DNA of 64,000 bases from Chelatococcus sp. HY11 (GTDB lineage: Bacteria > Pseudomonadota > Alphaproteobacteria > Rhizobiales > Beijerinckiaceae): contig NZ_JAHBRX010000002.1 in the NCBI RefSeq assembly GCF_018398335.1, positions 372,001 through 436,000 of the forward strand, in the 5' to 3' direction. The translations under genes and the position numbers were made by a program. Under the pieces are notes generated by a model. The model saw nothing but the letters and a program-made list of their open reading frames with translations. It made no database searches and was not told where the DNA came from. Within the stretch, counting starts at the first letter, position 1; each line of letters starts with the position of its first letter. Shown piece after piece: positions 34,388 through 43,203 of this stretch.

Positions 34388-36145
34388 ATGAACAAGTTTC
34401 TTGTCGCGCTGCTCGCGACCACGGCGCTGGCCGGCGCCGCAGAAGCAGCCACGGTCTATCCGCTGGATCGCGCGACCATCCTCACCTCCTCGCCCTTCGA
34501 CTTCAAGGTTGAGTTCGATGGTGTGGTGAAGCCCGAGGACATCAAGGTCACGGTCAACGGCCAGGACTATAAGACGGTCTTCGGCAAGGAAGCCCAGTTC
34601 GTGGCCGAGGAAAAGGGCGCCAAGGACAAGGTGCTCGGGTCGGCGCTCGTCCTGCGCGGCCTGGCGCTCGCCACGCCCGGCGCCTACAAGGTCGAGGTCT
34701 CGGCCGGTCCCCAGACGAAGAGCGTCACCTGGGACGTCTACGGCACCGCCGACAAGCCGAAGGCCAAGAACGTGATCTTCCTGATCGGCGACGGCCTGTC
34801 CGTGGCCCATCGCACCGCAGCCCGCATCATGTCCAAGGGCATGAGCGAGGGCAAGGCGAATGGCCGCCTGAACATGGACGACCTCGACCGTATGGCCTTC
34901 ATCGGCACGTCCTCCACCGAGGCCGTGGCCACCGACAGCGCCAACACGATGTCCGCCTATATGACCGGCCACAAGACGGCCGTGAACGCCCTCGGCGTCT
35001 ACGCCGATCGCACGCCCGACAGCTTCGACGACCCCAAGGTCGAAACGCTGGCCGAGGCGCTGCGTCGCCAGACCAAGAAGTCCGTCGGCATCGTGACTAA
35101 CTCCGAGTTGCAGGACGCGACGCCGGCCGCAGTCGTCGCCCATACCCGCAAACGCGCCGACAAGGCCGAGATCACCGAGATGATGTTGGAGGTGAAGCCG
35201 GACGTCGTGCTCGGCGGCGGCTCCGCATATTTCCTGCCGAAGTCCACACCCGGCTCCAAGCGCAAGGACGAGAAGGATTTCGTGAAATCCTTCCGTGACG
35301 CCGGCTATACGCTCGCGACCGACAAGGCCGAGCTCGTCAACGCCGCTGGCACCAACACAGGCAAGGTGCTTGGTCTCTTCCACACCGGCAATCTCGACTC
35401 CACGCTCGACCGCGAGTTCCTGAAGAAGGGCACGGTCGACAAGTTCCCGAACCAGCCCGGTCTTGTCGAGATGACGCAGGCCGCGCTCAACCAGCTGTCG
35501 AAGAACCCCGACGGCTTCTTCCTGATGGTTGAGGCCGCCAATATCGACAAGATGTCTCATCCGCTCGACTGGGACCGCGCTGTCATCGACACGATCGAGT
35601 TCGACAAGGCCATCGGCCTCGCGCGCGACTTCGCGGCCAAGAACCCCGACACGCTGATCGTCGTCACGGGTGACCACACCCACGGCGTCTCCATCATCGG
35701 CACGGTTGACGACAGCAAAGCCGGCCCCGAGATGCGCGAGAAGGTCGGCACCTATGCCTCTGCCGGCTTCCCGAACTATGTCGACAGCAATGGCGACGGC
35801 TACCCCGACAGCGTTGACGTGTCGCGCCGGCTGTTCCTGAACGCCAACAACGGCCCGGATCACTACGAGACCTATCGTCCGAAGCTCGACGGCCCCTTCG
35901 TTCCGGCTATTCAGAACGAGAAGAAGGAATATGTTGCCAACGAGGCCTACAAGGATGTGCCCGGCGCCGTCTTTGTCGCCGGCAACATTCCGCGCGACGG
36001 AGACTCCGGCGTGCATGCGGTTGATGACGTGGTGCTGCAGTCGTCGGGGCCCGGCTCCGAAGGCTTCAAGGGCTACATGGAACAGAGCGACGTCTATCGG
36101 CTGCTCGCCGATGTCATGGCTCTTGGCGTGAAGCAGACGCAGTAA
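34388..36145 (+). CDS. Exported alkaline phosphatase (PhoA-type superfamily)
   Basis: The 585-residue protein has a cleavable signal peptide (about 20 residues, LAGAAEAA cleavage region) and an N-terminal Ig-like domain of about 100 residues. The alkaline phosphatase domain follows. Metal ligands start at IFLIGDGLS; the nucleophile is Ser in ATDSANTMSAYMTGHKT; later sites are in EAANIDKMSH and VVTGDHTHG. A DSNGDGYPD loop near residue 470 looks like a calcium-binding turn. It should hydrolyse phosphomonoesters in the periplasm or outside. ATG 34388 follows CGAGGCACCC. A strong terminator follows at 36165. Confidence 0.9.
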   Translation: MNKFLVALLATTALAGAAEAATVYPLDRATILTSSPFDFKVEFDGVVKPEDIKVTVNGQDYKTVFGKEAQFVAEEKGAKDKVLGSALVLRGLALATPGAYKVEVSAGPQTKSVTWDVYGTADKPKAKNVIFLIGDGLSVAHRTAARIMSKGMSEGKANGRLNMDDLDRMAFIGTSSTEAVATDSANTMSAYMTGHKTAVNALGVYADRTPDSFDDPKVETLAEALRRQTKKSVGIVTNSELQDATPAAVVAHTRKRADKAEITEMMLEVKPDVVLGGGSAYFLPKSTPGSKRKDEKDFVKSFRDAGYTLATDKAELVNAAGTNTGKVLGLFHTGNLDSTLDREFLKKGTVDKFPNQPGLVEMTQAALNQLSKNPDGFFLMVEAANIDKMSHPLDWDRAVIDTIEFDKAIGLARDFAAKNPDTLIVVTGDHTHGVSIIGTVDDSKAGPEMREKVGTYASAGFPNYVDSNGDGYPDSVDVSRRLFLNANNGPDHYETYRPKLDGPFVPAIQNEKKEYVANEAYKDVPGAVFVAGNIPRDGDSGVHAVDDVVLQSSGPGSEGFKGYMEQSDVYRLLADVMALGVKQTQ

Positions 36146-36164
36146 TCATCAAGATCAGTATCAG

Positions 36165-36194
36165 CACACCCGGATCCCGGATCCGGGTGTGTTT
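36165..36194 (+). terminator. Rho-independent terminator after the alkaline phosphatase gene
   Basis: CACACCCGGATCC and its exact complement GGATCCGGGTGTG are separated by one base and followed by TTT. The loop closes by opening the innermost pairs, leaving an 11-bp stem. It lies 20 bases after the stop codon. Confidence 0.75.
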
Positions 36195-36230
36195 GCATTT
36201 CGCAGTACCCGGCAAACATTGGTGACACCG

Positions 36231-36701
36231 ATGTCCAAGATGAAGACCATCATAGCCCCGAATCGTCGCCAGATCCTGGGGGGCCTTGCAGCAACGGCAG
36301 CAGCGGCCGGTTCCACCGGCGCTTGGGCCGCGACCCCTAGCCTCACCTTCGAGGAGCTCTACGGCAAGGTGAGCGTGCTCGGTCTGGAGTTCTCGGCGAA
36401 GGTCAACGCGCTGGAGGGCCGGGCTGTGGCGATGCGCGGATTCATGGCCCCGCCCTTGAAGGCCGAAGCGAATTTCTTCGTTCTCACAAAGATCCCGATG
36501 GCGCTCTGCCCGTTTTGCTCGTCCGACGCCGATTGGCCGGACGATATCGTCGTCGTCTATCTCGGCAAAAAGCAGACCTTCGTCCAGCCGAGTACCACGA
36601 TAGAGGTGCATGGAAAGCTTGAAGCCGGATCCTGGACCGATCCAGAGACAGGTTTCGTCAGCCTGCTACGTATCCGCGACGCTCAATATAGTGTCGTCTG
36701 A
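36231..36701 (+). CDS. Exported protein with Tat-like signal, partner of ABC transporter (DUF3299-like)
   Basis: The 156-residue protein has a twin-arginine-style start (NRRQILGG followed by an Ala-rich segment and an AWA cleavage site). The mature part resembles the small OB-like DUF3299 family; it has an MRGFMAPP stretch and a conserved CPFCSSDADWPDDIVVVYL block. Such proteins accompany MacB-type ABC transporters in zinc-related clusters of other bacteria (the zrg genes of Vibrio, by memory). The stop overlaps the ATPase start by one base (TGATG). The Cys pair may bind metal; that is inference. Confidence 0.6.
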   Translation: MSKMKTIIAPNRRQILGGLAATAAAAGSTGAWAATPSLTFEELYGKVSVLGLEFSAKVNALEGRAVAMRGFMAPPLKAEANFFVLTKIPMALCPFCSSDADWPDDIVVVYLGKKQTFVQPSTTIEVHGKLEAGSWTDPETGFVSLLRIRDAQYSVV

Positions 36702-37384
36702 TGGCCATCCACGATCTGTGCCTCAATGGCGTTGAGATGTCTTTCCCAGGACTTGCGGCGCCTGTGCTCAGCATCGCGAGCCTCAGGATCGAGGCTGGAA
36801 CGCGCGTCGCCATTGCCGGTGCCTCCGGCTCCGGAAAGAGCACCTTTGTCAATCTGGTCACCGGCCTCGAGCGCGCCAGCAAAGGGCGCATCTCGTGGAA
36901 CTCTACGGATCTCGGCGCTCTCTCGCACAGTGAACGCGACCGTTGGCGTGGTGAGACCATAGGGCTCGTCATGCAGGACTTCCACCTGTTTCCCGGCCTA
37001 TCGGCATTGGACAACGTGCTGCTCCCCGCGCGGCTCGCTTTCGCGTTGACGCCGAAGCACACGCAACGTGCCCGCGATCTCCTTGAGCGCGCCGGGCTCA
37101 AGCAGCCGCAGCAACGCATCGAGACGATGTCGCGGGGCGAGATGCAGCGTGTCGCCGTGGCGCGCGCGCTCCTGCGCAAGCCCTCCATCATTGTCGCGGA
37201 TGAGCCCACCGCCAGCCTCGATGAGGACAATGGGAAGGCTGTCGGCGATCTCATCTTCGAACTCGCGGCAGCCGAGAAAAGCACGCTGATCACCGTATCG
37301 CACGACCAGCGCCTGATTGCGCGCTTCGAACGGCGGATCGAATTCGCGAACGGGCGCATCGCTGCCGATACGGCCCGGGGCTAG
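36701..37384 (+). CDS. ABC transporter ATP-binding protein, LolD/MacB-type
   Basis: The 227-residue ATPase has Walker A GASGSGKST at about 40-48, a Q-loop, the signature MSRGEMQRVAVARA in place of LSGGQ, Walker B IIVADEPTAS and the switch His in TVSHDQ. LolD/MacB-type ATPases power mechanotransmission rather than classical transport. It is coupled to the exported protein before it and lies 13 bases before the GTG of its permease. The SRGE signature is a modest departure also seen in relatives. Confidence 0.9.
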   Translation: MAIHDLCLNGVEMSFPGLAAPVLSIASLRIEAGTRVAIAGASGSGKSTFVNLVTGLERASKGRISWNSTDLGALSHSERDRWRGETIGLVMQDFHLFPGLSALDNVLLPARLAFALTPKHTQRARDLLERAGLKQPQQRIETMSRGEMQRVAVARALLRKPSIIVADEPTASLDEDNGKAVGDLIFELAAAEKSTLITVSHDQRLIARFERRIEFANGRIAADTARG

Positions 37385-37397
37385 CGAAGGGACTGCC

Positions 37398-38699
37398 GTG
37401 CTACACTTCATTCTCGCGGATTTGAGACGCCTCTGGGCCGGCTCCATCGTGATCATAGCCCTGGTCGCCCTCGCGACGGCGCTCGGCGTCACGGTCACCC
37501 TGCAGGAACGTGCGCTGCGCCTTGGCAGCGCGCGCGCGGCCGACAAGTTTGACGTCATCGTCGGCGCGCCCGGCAGCGAAACGCAGCTTCTTCTGTCCAC
37601 GGTCTTTCTGCAGCCGGCGGCCTTGCCGTTGCTCCGTGGCAGTGTCCTGGCTGATCTGACAAAGGATCCGCGAGTCGTATGGGCGGCCCCTGTCGGCTTC
37701 GGTGACAGCTTTTCCGGATATCCGATCATCGGAACGACGTCGACGCTTGTCCAGAATACATCATCAGGCCTATCTGATGGTCGCCTCTTCACATCGGAGA
37801 CGGAAGCTGTCATCGGATCCGCTGTCGATCTGCCAACTGAAACGATCATCAAGCCTATGCACGGGACGGCCGACACCGGCGGCCATGCCCATACGGAGCT
37901 GGCTTATACAGTTGTCGGCAAGCTCGCTCCCACAGGCACGCCCTGGGATCGCGCGATCTTTGTCCCGATCAGCGCCGTCTGGCACATCCACGGTATGAGA
38001 AAAGCGCGGGACCATGCCGGGCATGATCATGACGCACAGGGCCAAGGCGGCGATGACAAGGACGGTCATGACGATCATGCGCACGACAATGATGGACATG
38101 ATCGCGAAGAAGGTGGGACGCCGGCAACGACAGCCGGCTTGAACGAAAACTTCGACAACCGAACCCCAGGTATTCCAGCCGTTCTTATCAAGCCCAAGTC
38201 CATCGCCGACGCCTATCGTCTGCGCCAGGATTATCGCGGCGAGACATCGTTGGCGGTCTTTCCAGGTGAAGTATTGACCCGGCTCTATGCGACGCTGGGC
38301 GATGCAAAGATCGTTCTCACCGCTGTCGCCATTGGCGCGCAGGCTCTTGTTGCTGCCTCACTTGTACTCGTGACGATCCTGCATCTCTCCCAACGACGTC
38401 GCCAGATTGGCGCGTTACGGGCGCTCGGGGCGCCACGGCTCTCGGTCTCGCTTATCGTCTGGCTCGAACCCTTCCTGCTTATCCTCGTGGGGATAGCGTT
38501 CGGCTTCGTACTCGGCTATAGCGCGGCGCTCACAATAGCCAAGGTCGTGACCCAGGGCAGCGGGGTCCGGCTGCCCGTGGAGTTTGCCCGCGGCGACTTC
38601 TGGTCAGCGTTCCTCCTTGTCATCTTCGCGGCACTTCTGGCGCTGATCCCGGCGGTCCTCGCTTACAGGCAATCACCGGCGGCGGCGTTGCGCGCCTGA
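37398..38699 (+). CDS. FtsX/MacB-type ABC permease with His/Asp-rich periplasmic loop
   Basis: The 433-residue permease has one N-terminal helix, a large periplasmic domain and three C-terminal helices of the FtsX type (after about residue 310). In the periplasmic domain, at roughly residues 195-245, lies a run of His and Asp: about ten His in HDHD/HDDHAHDNDGHD-like order, plus earlier HGTADTGGHAHTE. This suggests metal binding, most likely zinc or nickel. GTG 37398 follows GAAGGGA. Together with the ATPase and the Tat-type protein it forms a three-gene operon. Confidence 0.87.
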   Translation: MLHFILADLRRLWAGSIVIIALVALATALGVTVTLQERALRLGSARAADKFDVIVGAPGSETQLLLSTVFLQPAALPLLRGSVLADLTKDPRVVWAAPVGFGDSFSGYPIIGTTSTLVQNTSSGLSDGRLFTSETEAVIGSAVDLPTETIIKPMHGTADTGGHAHTELAYTVVGKLAPTGTPWDRAIFVPISAVWHIHGMRKARDHAGHDHDAQGQGGDDKDGHDDHAHDNDGHDREEGGTPATTAGLNENFDNRTPGIPAVLIKPKSIADAYRLRQDYRGETSLAVFPGEVLTRLYATLGDAKIVLTAVAIGAQALVAASLVLVTILHLSQRRRQIGALRALGAPRLSVSLIVWLEPFLLILVGIAFGFVLGYSAALTIAKVVTQGSGVRLPVEFARGDFWSAFLLVIFAALLALIPAVLAYRQSPAAALRA

Positions 38700-38895
38700 T
38701 CGGTCGTGAAGTTCTTTATCGGAAGACATGACCTGATTGATAGTCGGCTTCTCCTGCCGGCGCGAATGCACGAACGATTACAACTGACGTCGCCCACCCC
38801 CGGCTGCCGTCAAATGGCTGCTGTCACATGGCTGTCGCGTAACTGAGAGCACATAAGTCCTTTAAGCTGCACACTCGAATCTGATTGGTTTCATC

Positions 38896-39837
38896 ATGCT
38901 ACGCTTTCTGGCTGTGCGTACGGCTCGCGCCGTTCTCACGCTATTCATCTGTGTTTCAGCCGTATTCATTACATTGCGGCTCGCGGGTGATCCGGCCGAA
39001 ATCATGTTATCTGTTGATACACAACCTGAGGTACGCGCTTATTACAGCGAATTATGGGGCCTCGATCAGCCGATATATGATCAATACATCCGCTATTTCA
39101 CCAGCGCGCTGCGCGGTGATTTCGGGTTGTCTTTCGCGGACGAACGGCCGGCTTTCGATGCCGTGATCGAAGCCCTGCCGAACACGGCCCTGCTCGGCTC
39201 AGCATCTCTCCTTCTCGCACTCATTGTCGGCCTGCCGCTCGGCATCCTGGCTGCCCTCAAGCACAACAGCGCCATCGACAGGCTCGCCATGGCGTCGGCC
39301 GTCTTCGGTTATGCCGTGCCCGTCTTCTTCCTGGGCATCCTGCTGATCCTGCTTTTCGCGCTGAAGCTCAGGGTTCTGCCATCCGCGGGCTCCGACAGTC
39401 TCACGCACCTCATCCTCCCGGTCGTGACGCTCGGCCTGCCGCTGGCGGGGCGCCTCGCGCGTTTCGCCCGTACATCAACGCTGGAGGTGCTCGGCAAGCC
39501 ATTCATCCGCGCGGCGCGTGGCCGGGGTGTCATGCCGGTCGGCGTCATCGTCCGCCACGCGCTTCCCAATGCTTCCGTGCCGCTGCTGATGTTCCTTGGT
39601 ATCGAGATCGGCAACATTCTCGCCGGCAGCGCCGTGGTCGAGACCATTTTCGCCTGGCCCGGCATCGGCCGGCTGCTCGTCGACTCCGTCGCGACCCGCG
39701 ACCTGCCCGTGGTCCAGGCAGTCATCATCACGATCACGCTGATCATGGTGTCAGCCAACCTGCTCGTCGACATCGTCCACATCATGATCGATCCGCGCCT
39801 TGGCGGGTTCCGGAAGGCCTCGGGAGCGCAGGCCTGA
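38896..39837 (+). CDS. Dipeptide-type ABC transporter permease (DppB-like)
   Basis: The 313-residue permease has six helices; helix 1 is preceded by the typical LRFLAVRTARAVLTLF, followed by the GLDQPIYDQYIRYF segment. The EAA loop reads RAARGRGVMPVGVIVRHALPNA. It would form the channel with the DppC-like protein encoded next, overlapping by one base (TGATG). No ATPase gene is in this operon. It starts 196 bases after the metal-transporter operon, a gap that should hold the promoter. Confidence 0.92.
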   Translation: MLRFLAVRTARAVLTLFICVSAVFITLRLAGDPAEIMLSVDTQPEVRAYYSELWGLDQPIYDQYIRYFTSALRGDFGLSFADERPAFDAVIEALPNTALLGSASLLLALIVGLPLGILAALKHNSAIDRLAMASAVFGYAVPVFFLGILLILLFALKLRVLPSAGSDSLTHLILPVVTLGLPLAGRLARFARTSTLEVLGKPFIRAARGRGVMPVGVIVRHALPNASVPLLMFLGIEIGNILAGSAVVETIFAWPGIGRLLVDSVATRDLPVVQAVIITITLIMVSANLLVDIVHIMIDPRLGGFRKASGAQA

Positions 39838-40712
39838 TGGCGACGCTCGATACATCCGCACCCGCCACTCGCCGCTCCCTGTCGCTCGGCATGTCGCCGA
39901 TCGTGGTCATCTCAGCGGCCTTCCTCGTCTTCATGGTCTTCGTCGCCATCTTCGCCGAATGGCTTGCGCCGATCCATTACACGACACAGAACCTGGCGGC
40001 GCGGCTGCGCCCACCTCTGACGGTGCAGGGCGACTTCACCTATTATCTCGGCACGGACCAACTCGGCCGCGATATTCTGAGCCGGCTCATCTATGCAATC
40101 CGCACGTCCATCCTGATCGCCGTGCTCGGCACCCTGCTCGGCGCCGTGGTCGGCACGTTGCTCGGCTTCGTGGCAGCACGGCTCCGGGGGCTGCCGGATC
40201 AGGCGATCATGATGCTGGTCGATACGCAGGCGGCGATCCCGGCGCTGCTGCTGGCCCTGACGATGCTGGCCTTCTTCGGCAACAATGTCGTCCTCTTCAT
40301 CATCCTCGTCAGTCTCGATGGATGGGAGAAATACACGCGGCTCGCCCGGGGCCTGGTCGTCTCGGAGCAAACGAGCGACTACATCAATGCCGTCGAGGCC
40401 TTGGGGGCACGTTCAGGCCGCGTCATCTTCAAGCATCTCCTGCCGAACATCGTCGCGGCGCTTGTTGTTCAGGCCACGCTGAACTTTCCCGGCACAATTC
40501 TTCTGGAAACCTCGCTGTCCTTTCTTGGTCTTGGCGTGCAGCCGCCGGGCACCTCGCTCGGCCTGATGCTGGGAGAAGGCAGGCGCCATCTGCTCAACGC
40601 CTGGTGGATCGCGGTGTTTCCGGGATGCGCGATCTTCCTGACGACCCTTGCCATGAGCCTGTTCGGCGACTGGCTGCGCGATCGTCTCGACCCGACCGTC
40701 GACCGAGGATAA
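39837..40712 (+). CDS. Dipeptide-type ABC transporter permease (DppC-like)
   Basis: The 291-residue permease has the DppC N-terminal pattern (single helix, then FYYLGTDQLGRDILSR-like periplasmic start), five further helices, an EAA loop EALGARSGRVIFKHLLPN and the C-terminal LSFLGLGVQPPGTSLG block. It pairs with the DppB-like permease. The stop lies 6 bases before the glycerophosphodiesterase start. The substrate is suggested by that neighbour but could also be a peptide. Confidence 0.92.
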   Translation: MATLDTSAPATRRSLSLGMSPIVVISAAFLVFMVFVAIFAEWLAPIHYTTQNLAARLRPPLTVQGDFTYYLGTDQLGRDILSRLIYAIRTSILIAVLGTLLGAVVGTLLGFVAARLRGLPDQAIMMLVDTQAAIPALLLALTMLAFFGNNVVLFIILVSLDGWEKYTRLARGLVVSEQTSDYINAVEALGARSGRVIFKHLLPNIVAALVVQATLNFPGTILLETSLSFLGLGVQPPGTSLGLMLGEGRRHLLNAWWIAVFPGCAIFLTTLAMSLFGDWLRDRLDPTVDRG

Positions 40713-40718
40713 CCCGAC

Positions 40719-41468
40719 ATGGCTTTTGCCTGGATGGAACCCGCGGCGCATCCGCTCGTCATTGCTCATCGCGGGGGCGCCCTGCTTGCGTCGGAGAACA
40801 CCCCGGCCGCCTTCATCGCGGCTCGGAGCGCCGGCGCGCATGCCGTCGAGACGGACGTCCGTCGAACGGCTGACGGCGCGCTCGTCTGCGTGCACGACGC
40901 GGATCTCGCGCGCCTGGCGGGGGACCCGCGCCGCGTGGATGAGCTCAGCCTTCAGGAATTGAGGTGCTGCCTCCCGGCCGTAATGACCCTCGACGAAGCG
41001 CTCGCGGTCTCCAAGGGGCTGGGCGTGCTTCTCGACGTCAAGATGACGGACAGCGCGATCCTCGCCCCCATCATGGCGCTCCTGGCCGAGGGCGAGGCTA
41101 TCGAGCGCACCATGCTCGGATTGCGCGACCTCGCGCTGATCGACGCCGCCCGTATGCGCTCGGACGCCGTCAATATCCTCGTATTCCTCGAGGATCCCGA
41201 TTCAGCGCCGCAGGCGCGGCGGGCGGGCGCCGACTGGTTCCGCCTGTGGGAAGGCGCCGCGACAGCGCTGCGCGCGGCGACTGCCCGCGCGGAAGGCCTG
41301 CGCCTCGCCGTCATGGTCGGCCAGCCGCGGAGCGAGCCACTGCCGGGCGAGTATCCGCCCTTTCCCGTCGGGCATATCGATCACGAGGGGCTTGAGGGGC
41401 TCGCGGCACTCAAGCCCGACGCGATCCTTCTCGATGACCCCCGGCTCATCGCCTCCACCCACTCATAG
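40719..41468 (+). CDS. Glycerophosphodiester phosphodiesterase family protein
   Basis: The 249-residue TIM-barrel enzyme has the GDPD motifs: AHRGG followed by ENT, ETDVR (metal-binding Glu and Asp) and CVHD. A DVKM segment carries the catalytic-site Lys. It cleaves glycerophosphodiesters to glycerol 3-phosphate and an alcohol. There is no signal peptide, so it should act in the cytoplasm on imported diesters. It lies between the permease genes and the binding-protein gene of an ABC importer, which points to uptake of glycerophosphodiesters. Confidence 0.88.
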   Translation: MAFAWMEPAAHPLVIAHRGGALLASENTPAAFIAARSAGAHAVETDVRRTADGALVCVHDADLARLAGDPRRVDELSLQELRCCLPAVMTLDEALAVSKGLGVLLDVKMTDSAILAPIMALLAEGEAIERTMLGLRDLALIDAARMRSDAVNILVFLEDPDSAPQARRAGADWFRLWEGAATALRAATARAEGLRLAVMVGQPRSEPLPGEYPPFPVGHIDHEGLEGLAALKPDAILLDDPRLIASTHS

Positions 41469-41482
41469 CCCCACGCGGGGGC
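41468..41482 (+). other. Intercistronic hairpin GCCCC-acgcg-GGGGC
   Basis: A 5-bp GC-only stem directly follows the glycerophosphodiesterase stop. It may protect or partly end upstream mRNA so that the binding protein can be made at a different level. There is no T run. Confidence 0.4.
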
Positions 41483-41557
41483 ACCGCCCGCCTCTGCGAT
41501 CAATGAGTACGCCACCCGTCGGCGCAGTCCATCCCGCACACCACAAAGGAGTTGACC

Positions 41558-43120
41558 ATGGTTTCGTTTACACGCCGCCGCCTGCTGGAGGGAGCCGTCG
41601 CGGCTCCCTTCATCGTGAGCGCGACACGCGGCTTCGCCGCCGCCAGTGATCGCCCGAACTTCACGATCGCCGTCGCCGATCTGCCCGCGACGCTCGAGCC
41701 CGCGCGCGAACTCTCCAATGTCGGCACGCGCGTGACCTATTCAATCTTCGACACGCTGATCCGGCGCGACTTCCTTGGCTCGCCCGACGGCGGCGGCTCG
41801 GACCTGAAGCCGCATCTCGCCACCAAATGGGAGCGTGTGTCGCCGTCAGAACTCATCGTGACGCTTCGCGAAGGCGTGAAGTTCCACAATGGTGACGAAC
41901 TCACCTCGGAAGACGTCGCCTACACCTTCCGCGACGGCCGCCTGTGGGGCGACAAGGCCCAGATCCCCGGCGGCAAGCCCTATTTCGGGGTTCTCGCGAG
42001 CGTGGAGCCGATCGATCGCTACACTGTCCGGTTCCGCACGAAGGCGCCGGACGTGCTGCTCGAGCAGCGCCTCGCCTCCTGGTGCGCCTGGATCGTCAAC
42101 AAGCGCGCCTACGAGGAAATGGGCTTCGAAGCCTATTCCAAGAAGCCCGTCGCGACCGGACCCTACAAGGTCGTCAGCCACAGCGCGTCGGAAGCCACCG
42201 CGCTCGACGCCTTCGATGACTACTTCATGGGACGCCCGACGGCCAAGCGCGTCACCTTCAAGCGCGTCCCGGAACTCGCGGCGCGCGTCGCGGGTCTCGT
42301 CGCCGGCGACTACGATCTCATCACCAACATTCCACCCGACCAGATGAGCGTGGTGGGCGACTACAAGGACATCGACGTCCGCTCGGTCGTCCTCGCCAAT
42401 GTCCACGTCCTCGCCTTCAACGAGAAGGACAAGGTGCTGTCGGACAAGCGCATCCGCCAGGCGCTGGTCGCCTCCATCGATCGCCAGGCGCTCGTCGACA
42501 GCCTGTGGCAGGGCACGGCGCTCGTCCCCCAGAGCCACAACTTCCCCGAATACGGACAGATGTTCGTCGAGGGCCGGAAGCTGCCCTTCGACCAAGCCAA
42601 GGCCCGGGCGCTCTTGAAGGAAGCCGGATACAACGGCGAGCCGATCGTCTATCGCACGCAGGCAAACTACTACACGAACGCGCTTGAGGCCGGCCAAATC
42701 CTGATCGAGCAGTGGAAGGCCGTCGGCATCAACGCCTCGCTGCAGGTTATCGAGAACTCCACCCAGCAACGCGGTCCCGGCGCCCAGATCTTCAACTGGT
42801 CGAACTCCACCCGCCTGCCCGATCCGCTGGGCGCCATCTGGGTGGCCTGGGGTGCTGATGGCGAGATCCAGAAGCAGGGCTTCTGGCAATCCGCCGATGC
42901 CTTCAACAAGGCTGGCCGCGCACTGGAGGCAGAGACCGACCCCGCCAAGCGCAAGGCGTTCTTCACGCAGATGCTGGACGCCTGGGAGGACGAGGCGCAG
43001 GCCACCATCCTCTATCAGCCGAGCGAGGCCTACGCGATCAAGAAGTCGATCGCCTGGCGCCCGACGACCTTCTATTTCATGGATCTGCGCCCGGACAATC
43101 TGTCCTTCGGCAAGGCCTGA
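41558..43120 (+). CDS. ABC transporter substrate-binding protein, family 5 (DppA/OppA-like)
   Basis: The 520-residue protein has a Tat-like signal (FTRRRLLEGAVAAPFIVSA) and the SBP_bac_5 pattern: FDTLIRRD, an LKPHLATKWE block, LREGVKFHNGDELTSEDVAYTFRD and KPVATGPYKVV. It binds a peptide or similar solute in the periplasm for the two permeases upstream. ATG 41558 has AAAGGAG seven bases before it. Its position last in the operon, after the phosphodiesterase, is unusual for this family. ATPases may be shared with the second Dpp system at 50-56 kb. Confidence 0.92.
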   Translation: MVSFTRRRLLEGAVAAPFIVSATRGFAAASDRPNFTIAVADLPATLEPARELSNVGTRVTYSIFDTLIRRDFLGSPDGGGSDLKPHLATKWERVSPSELIVTLREGVKFHNGDELTSEDVAYTFRDGRLWGDKAQIPGGKPYFGVLASVEPIDRYTVRFRTKAPDVLLEQRLASWCAWIVNKRAYEEMGFEAYSKKPVATGPYKVVSHSASEATALDAFDDYFMGRPTAKRVTFKRVPELAARVAGLVAGDYDLITNIPPDQMSVVGDYKDIDVRSVVLANVHVLAFNEKDKVLSDKRIRQALVASIDRQALVDSLWQGTALVPQSHNFPEYGQMFVEGRKLPFDQAKARALLKEAGYNGEPIVYRTQANYYTNALEAGQILIEQWKAVGINASLQVIENSTQQRGPGAQIFNWSNSTRLPDPLGAIWVAWGADGEIQKQGFWQSADAFNKAGRALEAETDPAKRKAFFTQMLDAWEDEAQATILYQPSEAYAIKKSIAWRPTTFYFMDLRPDNLSFGKA

Positions 43121-43147
43121 AGGCTCGAGCTCGATAGCAAACGCGGG

Positions 43148-43165
43148 GGGCGGCTTCGGCCACCC
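43148..43165. terminator. UUCG-loop hairpin between convergent transporter operons
   Basis: GGGCGGC-ttcg-GCCACCC pairs with one mismatch and a stable UUCG-type tetraloop, between the stop at 43120 and the convergent stop at 43204. It is suited to ending transcription from either side; no long T run is present. Confidence 0.55.
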
Positions 43166-43203
43166 TTCGCATTCCGGCGATTTCTGCTTCGTGAGCCGCC
43201 GCG

